From Actinomycetales bacterium (GTDB lineage Bacteria; Actinomycetota; Actinomycetes; Actinomycetales; Microbacteriaceae), in assembly GCA_015654575.1 (NCBI GenBank), contig JAATGR010000084.1, forward strand, positions 1-44,924: 44,924 bases of DNA, written 5' to 3'. The position numbers and the translations under genes were made by a program. Below the pieces are notes generated by a model. It did not search any database. It was not told the DNA's origin and saw nothing but the letters and a program-made list of their open reading frames with translations. Shown piece after piece: positions 17,569-26,171 of the stretch (within the stretch, counting starts at the first letter, position 1; each line of letters starts with the position of its first letter).

Positions 17569-19355
17569 CCATGTCGGACGCCGTGACCACCGCTCGACTC
17601 TGGCTCGACGTGAGCCTGCCCGTCGAGGAGCGCGTCGAGCTGCTCTTGGCGGAGATGACGGTCGAGGAGAAGGTGGGGCTCTTCTTCCACACGATGATCA
17701 TGATGGGACCCGACGGCGAGCTGTCGGAGGGCGTGTCCTCCTTCGGCGTGTCCTCGACGGAGGAGTACGTGCGCGGCCGTCACCTGAGTCATTTCAACCT
17801 GCTCGGCGTCGCGCCCAGCGCAGAAGCAATCGCCCGGTGGCACAACCGGCTGCAAGAGCTGGCCGCGACCACGCGGCTCGGCATCCCGGTGACGATCTCC
17901 ACCGACCCGCGCCATTCGTTCAGTGAGAACCCGGGCGCGGCGATGATGGCGGGGCCGTTCTCGCAGTGGCCGGAACCGCTGGGGCTGGCGGCGACGCGTG
18001 ATGCTGAGCTGGTGCGTGCCTTCGGCGACATCGCCCGGCGCGAGTATACGGCCGTCGGCATCCGCGTGGCCCTGCACCCGCAGGTCGACCTTGCGACCGA
18101 GCCGCGGTGGGCGCGGGCGCTGCAGACCTTCGGAGAGGACGCCGACCTCACGAGCGAGCTCGGCACGGCCTACGTGCGCGGCTTCCAGGGCGAGCGGCTC
18201 GGACCGGACTCGGTCGCCACGATGGTCAAGCACTTCCCCGGCGGCGGCCCCCAGAAGGACGGCGAGGATCCGCACTTCCCCTACGGCCGTGAGCAGGTGT
18301 ACCCCGGCGGCGACTTCGAACTGCACCTGAAGCCCTTCGCCGCGGTCTTCGCAGCGGGTGCGAGCCAGGTCATGCCGTACTACGGGATGCCGGTGGGCAC
18401 CGCCTACGACGAGGTCGGGTTCGGCTTCAACAAGTCGGTGCTCACCGGGCTGCTGCGCGAGCGGCTCGGCTTCGACGGCATCGTCTGCACCGACTGGGGA
18501 CTGGTGACGGACGCCGACATCTTCGGGCACACCTTCCCCGCCCGCGCCTGGGGCGTGGAGGGGCTGTCGCGGCCTGAGCGGGTCAAGAAGATCCTCGACG
18601 CGGGCGCCGACCAGCTCGGCGGTGAATCCTGCACCGACGTGCTGCTCGAGCTCGTGCAGACGGGTGCTGTCTCCGAGGAGCGCCTCGACGTCTCGGCGCG
18701 GCGGCTGCTGCGGGAGAAGTTCGTGCTGGGGCTGTTCGAGAACCCCTTCGTGGACGTCGAAGCGGCGGCGCGGATCGTCGGCGCGCCGGAGTTCCGAGCC
18801 GCTGGGTTCGCCGCGCAACAGGCCTCGATCGCGGTGCTCACGAACGGGAATGGCCCGGCCGGCGCACCGGTCCTGCCCTTCGCCCGGGGCGCGAAGCTGT
18901 ACGTCGAGGGCATCGATGCCGCGGTCGCGGGCGCGTACGGCGAGGTCGTGTCGACGCCCGCCGAGGCGGATCTCGCCATCCTGCGCATCGCGGCGCCCTA
19001 CGAGGAGCGCGGCACCGCATTCGAGAACTTCTTCCACGCGGGCTCGCTGGACTTCGCGTCGGACACCGTCGCGCATGTCGTCGAGGTCTCGGCATCCGTG
19101 CCGACCGTGGTCGATGTGTTCCTGGACCGGCCCGCGATCCTTGCTCCGGTCGCCTCCGCGGCTGCCGCTGTGACCGGCAACTGGGGCGCGAGCGCGGAGG
19201 CGCTGCTCGATGTGCTGTCGGGAGCGGTGCCCGCGCGCGGGAAGCTGCCCTTCGACGTCCCGCGGTCGATGGCCGCCGTCGAGGAGTCCCGTCCCGATGT
19301 GCCCTTCGACACCGCGGATCCGCTGTTCCGTTTCGGTCACGGCCTGGAGCTCTGA
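17565..19355 (+). CDS. Glycoside hydrolase family 3 (beta-glucosidase-like)
   Basis: 4-bp ATGA overlap with the MFS gene; VKHFPGGGPQKDGEDPHF and GFDGIVCTDWGLVTD motifs. Confidence 0.9.
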   Translation: MTMSDAVTTARLWLDVSLPVEERVELLLAEMTVEEKVGLFFHTMIMMGPDGELSEGVSSFGVSSTEEYVRGRHLSHFNLLGVAPSAEAIARWHNRLQELAATTRLGIPVTISTDPRHSFSENPGAAMMAGPFSQWPEPLGLAATRDAELVRAFGDIARREYTAVGIRVALHPQVDLATEPRWARALQTFGEDADLTSELGTAYVRGFQGERLGPDSVATMVKHFPGGGPQKDGEDPHFPYGREQVYPGGDFELHLKPFAAVFAAGASQVMPYYGMPVGTAYDEVGFGFNKSVLTGLLRERLGFDGIVCTDWGLVTDADIFGHTFPARAWGVEGLSRPERVKKILDAGADQLGGESCTDVLLELVQTGAVSEERLDVSARRLLREKFVLGLFENPFVDVEAAARIVGAPEFRAAGFAAQQASIAVLTNGNGPAGAPVLPFARGAKLYVEGIDAAVAGAYGEVVSTPAEADLAILRIAAPYEERGTAFENFFHAGSLDFASDTVAHVVEVSASVPTVVDVFLDRPAILAPVASAAAAVTGNWGASAEALLDVLSGAVPARGKLPFDVPRSMAAVEESRPDVPFDTADPLFRFGHGLEL

Positions 19356-19450
19356 CCGGGCGCCCTGCTCGCCGCGTCCGCAGTGGGTGTCATCGCCGTG
19401 ACGTGGCACATGCCCGCCGCGTGGCAAACGCGTGCCGCGTGCCCATGCCC

Positions 19451-19535
19451 GCCGCGATTCTGAGGAGATGCCGGATGCTGAGGACCGCGCATCCGGCATC
19501 GTCCTCATCTTCGAGACTCTCCTCAGAATCGCGGC
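19451..19535. repeat. Complex hairpin element A
   Basis: Outer 18-bp perfect arms GCCGCGATTCTGAGGAGA (19451-19468) / TCTCCTCAGAATCGCGGC (19518-19535). Inner GCCGGATGC (19470-19478) / GCATCCGGC (19489-19497) competes with TGAGGAC/GTCCTCA. Confidence 0.85.
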
Positions 19536-19693
19536 GGCCGTCGCCGCTGGGACACGGTGTCCGCAGTAGGTAAAGGGCTCCTCCCCAGCCCGGAGCAAGC
19601 CTCCTTCTCTCCACAGGACGTGCGTCGGCGCATTATCGGATGCGGCATCGGAGTCATCGTGGGCGGGTGAACCCGACCCGAGTCTCTCCGCGC

Positions 19694-20533
19694 ATGGCAG
19701 CGCGCGGTTCGGATGCGCTCGCCCTGACACGCGGTGAGGGAGGCGTCGTACGCACGCGCCTGCTCGCGGCGCGCGGTTGCAGTGCTCACGTGATCGCATC
19801 CGCGCTGGACGCCGGGCTGCTTCGGCGGGTGCGCAAGGGATGGGTGGCGCTCGCCGACGCAGATTCATACCTGATCGCCGCCGCGCGGGCGGGCGTCGTC
19901 CTCACCTGTGTGACCCAGGCGCAGCGCCGGGGACTGTGGGTGATCTACGACGGCGAGCCCCACGTCGGTGCGTCGCCGCATGCCGGCGGCGTGCGCGCCG
20001 AGAAGGGCCATGTGCACTGGGCGACGCCGCCGGTGCCACGGCATCCTGACCGGCTGGAGGATCCCCTCGAGAACGTGCTCGCGCTGGTCGCCGCCTGCCA
20101 GCCGTACGAGTCGGCGAAGGCGATCTGGGAGTCGGCGCTGCGCCGCGGAGACATCGAGCTGCCCGCGCTACGACGGCTTCCACTCGGGCCGGCCGCGCGG
20201 AAGCTGTGCGCCGACGTGATGCCGTGGTCCGATTCCGGCCTCGAGACGATCGTCGTGTCACGGCTGAGATGGCTACGGATTCCGATCATCCCGCAGGCGT
20301 GGATTCTCGGTCATCGCGTCGACTTCCGCATCGGCAAGCGCCTCCTGCTGCAGATCGATGGTGGCCATCACGTCGGCGCCCAGCGAGCATCGGATGTCGC
20401 GCACGACGCACTGCTCGCGCTGCACGGTTATCACGCCATCCGCATCACGTATGGACAGATCATCGATGACTGGCCGGCCGTTCAGGACCTCATCATGCGC
20501 GCGGTTGCCCAGGGACTCCACCTCGAACGCTGA
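19694..20533 (+). CDS. AbiEi-like N-terminal domain plus DUF559 (Vsr/PD-(D/E)xK-like) C-terminal domain protein
   Basis: N-terminal wHTH-like segment (GVVRTRLLAARGCSAHVIASALDAGLLRRVRKGWVAL); C-terminal GHRVDFRIGKRLLLQIDGGHH...RASDVAHDALLALHGYHAIRITYGQI. Start codon uncertain (19640-19694). Confidence 0.78.
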   Translation: MAARGSDALALTRGEGGVVRTRLLAARGCSAHVIASALDAGLLRRVRKGWVALADADSYLIAAARAGVVLTCVTQAQRRGLWVIYDGEPHVGASPHAGGVRAEKGHVHWATPPVPRHPDRLEDPLENVLALVAACQPYESAKAIWESALRRGDIELPALRRLPLGPAARKLCADVMPWSDSGLETIVVSRLRWLRIPIIPQAWILGHRVDFRIGKRLLLQIDGGHHVGAQRASDVAHDALLALHGYHAIRITYGQIIDDWPAVQDLIMRAVAQGLHLER

Positions 20534-20625
20534 GCGGTGATGCCTCTTCGATTCCTGCGCCGCGGGTCGCCCGCGTCGAGTGCATACCCGGTGTCGGCCG
20601 CATCGAGGGCCCGGTGTGAGGCCGG

Positions 20626-20704
20626 GATGCTGAGGAGATTCACGATTCTGCGGAGGATCCACCACTGCGCCACCTCAGGATTCGATATCTCCTCAGAATC
20701 GCGG
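20626..20704. repeat. Complex hairpin element B, related to element A
   Basis: GATGCTGAGGAGAT (20626-20639) / ATCTCCTCAGAATC (20687-20700), one mismatch. Shares GCCGG(G)ATGCTGAGGA and TCTCCTCAGAATCGCGG with element A. Confidence 0.8.
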
Positions 20705-20942
20705 GCGGGACCGTAAGGCGCGGAGGGTAAGAGGTGGCGCAGGGGCGGGCGCGAGCCCGCACCGCATGCGGGCGGGAGGAAGAGGTGGCGGCGGGAACAG
20801 GGCGGATGTGGAGACGGCACAATCCCATGGTGCGCCGTGCGACGCGCGAACTGTGCTGCTCGAACAACCTGTTTGAGTGTCCGTTGTCAGACTTCTACCG
20901 TTCATAGTGTCTTCCTCTCCCCGAACACCGAAAGGTGACGTC

Positions 20943-23051
20943 ATGGCCGACGCCCTCATCCGCTCGAAGAAGCCCGCCACCAGTGCGCGCACCCCGGCAG
21001 GCGGAGCCCCCACCGTGCCGCACAGCGCGGCCGAGGCGGCCGACCCGCGGATCGACGTGTCCGCGGTTACCGATCTGTTGCTGGGGACCTGGGCGCAGAC
21101 ACGGCGGCAGGCCCGCGACATGATCAAGGACCCGGCATTCTGGGAGGTGGACGGGCAGAGCGTCGCCGATCACCGCGAGCGCGTCCTCGGGCAGCTGCGG
21201 CTGCTGGTCGAGCACGGTGCCGCCGCCCGCGCCTACCCGACGGAGTACGGCGGACAGAACGACAACGGCGCCAACATCGCCGGATTCGAGGAGCTCGTCC
21301 TGGCCGACCCCAGCCTGCAGATCAAAGCGGGCGTGCAGTGGGGCCTGTTCGGCGCCGCGATCCAGCAGCTGGGGACCAAGCGCCATCACGACGCCTGGCT
21401 GAAGGATGCCGCTGAACTTCGCCTCCCCGGCGCGTTCGCCATGACCGAGACCGGGCACGGATCCGACGTGGCCGCCATTGGCACGACGGCCACGTACGAC
21501 GCGGATACCGAGGAGTTCGTCATCCACACGCCGTTCCGTGGCGCCTGGAAGGACTACCTCGGCAACGCCGCCCTGCACGGTCGCGCTGCCACCGTCTTCG
21601 CGCAGCTCATCACGGGCGGCGTCAACTACGGCGTGCACTGCTTCCTCGTCCCCCTCCGCGACGAGGACGGAGATTTCCTCGCGGGGATCGGCGGGGAGGA
21701 CGACGGCGTCAAGGGCGGGCTGAACGGCATCGACAACGGCAGGCTCCACTTCGATCACGTGCGCATCCCCCGGTTCAACCTCCTCGACCGGTACGGGCAG
21801 GTCGCTGCCGACGGCACCTATTCGAGCGACATCCCGAGCCCCGGTCGACGCTTCTTCACGATGCTCGGCGCGTTGGTGCAGGGCCGGGTGTCGCTCGACG
21901 GCGCGTCGACGACAGCGGCCGCGCTCGCCCTCAAGATTGCGGTGACCTATGCCGGTCAGCGGCGCCAGTTCGACTCCGGATCGGGCACGCCCGAGGTCGT
22001 TCTGCTCGATTACGGTAACCACCAGCGGCGGCTCATCCCGCGCATCGCGACGGCCTACGCGCAGGCGTTCGCCCACGACGAGTTCCTGCGTGCCTTCGAC
22101 GGCGTGTTCAGTGGGCGCACCGACACCCCCTCCGAGCGGGAGGATCTCGAGACCCTCGCCGCGGCGCTGAAGCCGCTCAGCACCTGGAACGCTCTCGACA
22201 CGATCCAGGAATGCCGCGAGGCGTGCGGCGGATCCGGCTTCCTCGCCGAGAACCGGCTCGTCGGCCTCCACCACGACCTCGACGTGTACGTGACCTTCGA
22301 GGGCGACAACAACATCCTGCTGCAGCTGGTCGGAAAGCGTCTTCTGGGCGATTTCTCCGGACAGTTCAAGGGCGCGAGCACGGGCCGTCTCGCCCGTTAC
22401 GTCGCCGCGCAGACCGCGGGCAAGGTGTTCCACGGTGCGGGGCTGCGCCGGCTGGGGCAGACCGTCGCCGACTTCGGGTCCACAGCCCGTTCCGTCGGAC
22501 TCGGATTGCGCGAGGAACAGCAGCACCAGCTGCTCGCCGACCGGGTGCAGCAGATGATCACGGACCTCGCGATGCGGCTGCGTCCCGCCTCGAAGCTGTC
22601 GCCGGCCGCCGCGGCTGCGCTGTTCAACGAGAACCAGGCCGAGCTGATCGATGCGGCCCGCGCCCACGGCGAACTGCTGCAGTGGGAGGCGTTCAGCGAC
22701 GCTCTGCACACGGTCGGCGACGACGGCACCCTCCGGGTGCTCACCTGGCTGCGCGATCTGTTCGGGCTCTCGCTGATCGAGAAGCACCTGGCCTGGTATC
22801 TCCTCCACGGGCGGCTCTCCGCGCAACGGGCCGCGTCCGTCTCGCGCTACGTCGATCGTCTCTGCGCGCGGCTGCGGCCCCACGCACAGGACCTCGTGGA
22901 TGCCTGGGGGTTCGAACCCGAGCATGTGCGGGCACCCATCGCCTCCGGCGCCGAATCGGCGCGTCAAGAGGAGGCCATCGCCTATTACGCGGAGCTTCGC
23001 ACCTCCGGCGCCGCCCCGGTGCCGGAGAAGAGCCTGAAGAAGAAGAGGTGA
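20943..23051 (+). CDS. Acyl-CoA dehydrogenase/oxidase family protein
   Basis: AMTETGHGSDVAAIGTTATYD, YAGQRRQFDSGSGTPEVVLLDY, ECREACGGSGFLAENRL, VTFEGDNNILLQLV. Confidence 0.92.
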   Translation: MADALIRSKKPATSARTPAGGAPTVPHSAAEAADPRIDVSAVTDLLLGTWAQTRRQARDMIKDPAFWEVDGQSVADHRERVLGQLRLLVEHGAAARAYPTEYGGQNDNGANIAGFEELVLADPSLQIKAGVQWGLFGAAIQQLGTKRHHDAWLKDAAELRLPGAFAMTETGHGSDVAAIGTTATYDADTEEFVIHTPFRGAWKDYLGNAALHGRAATVFAQLITGGVNYGVHCFLVPLRDEDGDFLAGIGGEDDGVKGGLNGIDNGRLHFDHVRIPRFNLLDRYGQVAADGTYSSDIPSPGRRFFTMLGALVQGRVSLDGASTTAAALALKIAVTYAGQRRQFDSGSGTPEVVLLDYGNHQRRLIPRIATAYAQAFAHDEFLRAFDGVFSGRTDTPSEREDLETLAAALKPLSTWNALDTIQECREACGGSGFLAENRLVGLHHDLDVYVTFEGDNNILLQLVGKRLLGDFSGQFKGASTGRLARYVAAQTAGKVFHGAGLRRLGQTVADFGSTARSVGLGLREEQQHQLLADRVQQMITDLAMRLRPASKLSPAAAAALFNENQAELIDAARAHGELLQWEAFSDALHTVGDDGTLRVLTWLRDLFGLSLIEKHLAWYLLHGRLSAQRAASVSRYVDRLCARLRPHAQDLVDAWGFEPEHVRAPIASGAESARQEEAIAYYAELRTSGAAPVPEKSLKKKR

Positions 23052-23080
23052 CCCCCGCGCCGCTCCCGTAGGGTGACGGG

Positions 23081-23662
23081 ATGATCGATGTCCTGACCGG
23101 GGCCGACGGCCGGAGGCGGTGCGGTTGGACCGGCGACGACCCGGACTACCTCCGCTACCACGACGAGGAGTGGGGCCGGCCACTGCACGGCGACCGCGAG
23201 CTCTTCGAGAAGCTGAGTCTGGAGGGCTTCCAGGCGGGGCTGAGCTGGATCACGATTCTGCGCAAGCGTCCCCGGTTCCGTGAGGTGTTCGCGGGGTTCG
23301 CGCCGCAGGCGGTCGCCGCGTTCGACGAGAAGGACGTCGAGCGGCTGCTGGCGGATGCCGGCATCGTGCGCCATCGGGGGAAGATCGAGGCGGTCATCGG
23401 CAACGCCCGCGTCGTCGCCGAGATGGCCGTCGGTGAACTCGACGCGCTGCTCTGGTCGTTCGCGCCGTCTCGGCGGGCCGGGCATCCGCTGTCGTTCGCC
23501 GAGGTCCCTGCGACGACGCCCGAGTCCGCCGCGATGAGCAGGGAACTGCGCCGTCGCGGATTCCGGTTCGTGGGCCCGACCACGCTCTACGCGTTGATGC
23601 AGTCCTCCGGAATGGTGGACGATCATCTCGACGGATGCTGGCGCGCCGCCTCAGCGGCGTAG
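23081..23662 (+). CDS. tag: DNA-3-methyladenine glycosylase I
   Basis: RRRCGWTGDDPDYLRYHDEEWGRPLHGDRELFEKLSLEGFQAGLSWITILRKR... Confidence 0.95.
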   Translation: MIDVLTGADGRRRCGWTGDDPDYLRYHDEEWGRPLHGDRELFEKLSLEGFQAGLSWITILRKRPRFREVFAGFAPQAVAAFDEKDVERLLADAGIVRHRGKIEAVIGNARVVAEMAVGELDALLWSFAPSRRAGHPLSFAEVPATTPESAAMSRELRRRGFRFVGPTTLYALMQSSGMVDDHLDGCWRAASAA

Positions 23663-23690
23663 GCGGTGCGGTGCGCCGCCGGGCGGGGGA

Positions 23691-24149
23691 TCAGCGTCCG
23701 GCGTCGAACAGGTGCGTTCCGCCGTGGCCGAGGACCTTCACGACGACACCGCGTCGCCGCAGTTCTGCGACGGTGCGCGTCTCCTCCTCGATGTCGCGGC
23801 CGAGCGCGTGGACGCTCGTGACCACGACGACGTCGCCGGCGGCGAGACTACCGAACAACCGGGTGAGGCGCTGCTCCCAGGTCTCCAGCGTCTCCGGCGC
23901 GGGATGGCGGAACCCGTGGATTGGCACGCCGAATCGTGCGAGCTGCTCACGCTGCTCGACGACCGACGGCATCCCGTCGCGGGTGACGACCACTCCGACG
24001 AGTCGTGCGCCGGTCGGTCGGGCGCGCCACCACTGATGGTCCTGCTCGCGGAAGCACTCCGGGCACTCGGTGGCGAGGTGAGACGGTGCCGGGACGCCGT
24101 CCGCCGCGGCAGCGCCGTCGGCCGCCGAATGTATGTGCGTCGCCGTCAT
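23691..24149 (-). CDS. Small resolvase-fold (serine recombinase N-terminal-like) protein with degenerate catalytic motifs and a CPEC motif
   Basis: LVGVVVTRDGMPSVVEQREQLARFG...DVVVVTSVHALGRDIEEETRTVAELRRRGVVVKVL follows the resolvase N-domain pattern; ECPECFREQDHQWW upstream; no C-terminal HTH. Confidence 0.65.
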   Translation of the reverse strand: MTATHIHSAADGAAAADGVPAPSHLATECPECFREQDHQWWRARPTGARLVGVVVTRDGMPSVVEQREQLARFGVPIHGFRHPAPETLETWEQRLTRLFGSLAAGDVVVVTSVHALGRDIEEETRTVAELRRRGVVVKVLGHGGTHLFDAGR

Positions 24150-24198
24150 GATCGTCCTCCTCGTCCGTCCATTCTCGCCCATTGCGACGAGCGCCGGT

Positions 24199-25959
24199 TC
24201 AGTCCAGCATGCCGCCGGAGAGCTTGAGCTCAAGGCTGATCTGATCGGCGTCCAACCCTGCCAGCGTACGGCGCAGCAGCGCTGTGCTGTAACGCCCCGA
24301 CGCGGTGACGTCCACGAGGCGGCGGCGTTGTGCCTCGATCAGGGCCAGCCGCAGCCGTAAGAACTCCTGCGCGTTCGCGGTCGCGTTCTCATCGGGAGGC
24401 TCCAGCAGCCGACCGCTGGCGCGGCGCACGACCTCGGGATCGAACTCGTCGCCGTCGTGGCTTCGGAGCGCCGGATCGCGCAGCGCTGCCACGGCCGCCT
24501 GACGGAGTTCGTCGCGCAGCTGCTCCTCCTGCTCGTCATCGACGGTGTCGACGGCGTCCGGATCGCGGATGCCGAGCAGCCGCACGAGTGGCACCAGGGT
24601 GACGCCCTGCACCAGCAGACTCACCGTGGCCAGCATGAAGGCGATGAACACCAAGAGTGCGCGGTGGTCCGTGTCGGTCGGCAGCGTCTGGGCTGCGGCG
24701 AGCGTGACCACGCCACGCATCCCTGCCCACACGATGACCGTGCCGTGCCGCCAGCCCAGCGGCGAATCCCGGTAGTAGTCGAGGTCGGCGGTAATGCGCG
24801 CGAGCCGTTTCCGCACCCCGGACAGTCGTCTCTCTCGCCGGGCCGGGTCGGCCGGCAGGCCGAGGCTCTGCCTGCCGGGTCCGACCGGTTCGGCTGGCGG
24901 GTCTCCGCGTTCGAGCGCGTCCAGTCTGTTGCCGATGCTCTCGAGATCGATGCGGGCGAACCGCCTCGCTCTTCGCCCCTGCTGCCGGAGAAGGATGGCG
25001 ACATAGGCGCCGCGCACCACGACGATGATGCCCAGTGCGGACAGCGCGAGCCAGGTGCCGTGCCAGAGACCGTCGTGGTCCTCGAAGTTCTTCCCGACCA
25101 CGTCGCTGAGCTCGAGTCCCATCACGAGGAACACGCCGCCCTCGAGGATGAGCTCGATCGTGCGCCAGTTGAGCTTCTCGCTCAGGCGCTGCTCGGCGGT
25201 GAACCATCGGGCGGCGCTCTGACCGGTGACGATGCCCGCCACGACCGCGGCGACCAGCCCGGATCCGCCCAGAGCCTCGGTGGGGAGGTAGGCGATGAAC
25301 GGGATGACGAAGCTCAGCGCCGTGTTCGCGGCGGAGTTGGCCACCCACGCCCGCACGCGCAGGTTCACCCAGCCCACCACGGCGCCGATGACAACGGCGA
25401 TCAGCACCCCCCACAGGAATGCGCCGACCGCCATCGGGACGGAGAAGCCGGCGGCGATCGCCGCGGTCGCCGTGCGCAGGACGACCAGGGCGGTCGCGTC
25501 GTTGAGGAGGCTCTCACCTTCCAGCAGCGTGACGACGCGGGGCGAGATGCCCATGCGTTTCACGATCGAGGTGGCCACGGCATCCGTCGGGCTCAGGATC
25601 GCGCCGAGGGCGATGCCCAGGGGCAGGCTCAGGCCCGGGATCGCCCACGTGAAGAAGAAGCCGAGCGCCACCGCGCTGATCACCACCAGCAGCACCGAGA
25701 GACCGGCGATCGGGGTGAAGTCGCGACGGAACTCGACGGCCGGCAGGTTGATCGCCGAGGAATACAGCAGCGGCGGGAGGACGCCCACCAGGATCCAGTC
25801 CGGATCGATCGTGCCGAGGTTCGGGATGAACGGCGCGAGCGCCAGCAGCAACCCGATGGCGACCAAGACGAGCGGAGAGGCGATGTTCAGCCGTTTGCCG
25901 AGCGCCGTCACGATCGCGATCAGCGCAATGCCGAGGACGACGATGATCAGGTGCTCCAT
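24199..25959 (-). CDS. Na+/H+ antiporter, CPA1 family
   Basis: Multi-TM; LSPTDAVATSIVKRMGISPRVVTLLEGESLLNDATALVVLRTA; MRGVVTLAAA. Confidence 0.93.
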   Translation of the reverse strand: MEHLIIVVLGIALIAIVTALGKRLNIASPLVLVAIGLLLALAPFIPNLGTIDPDWILVGVLPPLLYSSAINLPAVEFRRDFTPIAGLSVLLVVISAVALGFFFTWAIPGLSLPLGIALGAILSPTDAVATSIVKRMGISPRVVTLLEGESLLNDATALVVLRTATAAIAAGFSVPMAVGAFLWGVLIAVVIGAVVGWVNLRVRAWVANSAANTALSFVIPFIAYLPTEALGGSGLVAAVVAGIVTGQSAARWFTAEQRLSEKLNWRTIELILEGGVFLVMGLELSDVVGKNFEDHDGLWHGTWLALSALGIIVVVRGAYVAILLRQQGRRARRFARIDLESIGNRLDALERGDPPAEPVGPGRQSLGLPADPARRERRLSGVRKRLARITADLDYYRDSPLGWRHGTVIVWAGMRGVVTLAAAQTLPTDTDHRALLVFIAFMLATVSLLVQGVTLVPLVRLLGIRDPDAVDTVDDEQEEQLRDELRQAAVAALRDPALRSHDGDEFDPEVVRRASGRLLEPPDENATANAQEFLRLRLALIEAQRRRLVDVTASGRYSTALLRRTLAGLDADQISLELKLSGGMLD

Positions 25960-26171
25960 GTGTTCCGCTCTCTCCGCCGGTCGGCTTTCGCGGGAGGGGA
26001 ATCCCGGTCCGGGCCTGGTCGGCACAGTACCGTGTGCCTATGACGGTGAGCGAACTCGACCGGCCCTATGGGCAGGGGAGAACCCGCTGAGTCGGAGAGT
26101 CCCCGGGCGCGAAGACGCGGGTGCCGTCTCGCCTCGCAGGGGGACCCGCGGAAGAGGGAGAGGACACGAAG

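Noticed and set aside
19397-19457. Short direct repeats (CATGCCCGCCGCG twice) suggesting a minisatellite
   Set aside because: Only two imperfect units, and partly overlapping hairpin element A. Not enough to call a separate repeat.
17544-19868. 774-aa minus-strand ORF
   Set aside because: Antisense to the GH3 gene and composed of Arg/Gly/His-rich shadow sequence.
20895-23183. 762-aa minus-strand ORF
   Set aside because: Antisense to the acyl-CoA dehydrogenase. No domain motifs.
24457-26043. 528-aa plus-strand ORF rich in D/R/H
   Set aside because: Antisense to the Na+/H+ antiporter. Shadow ORF.
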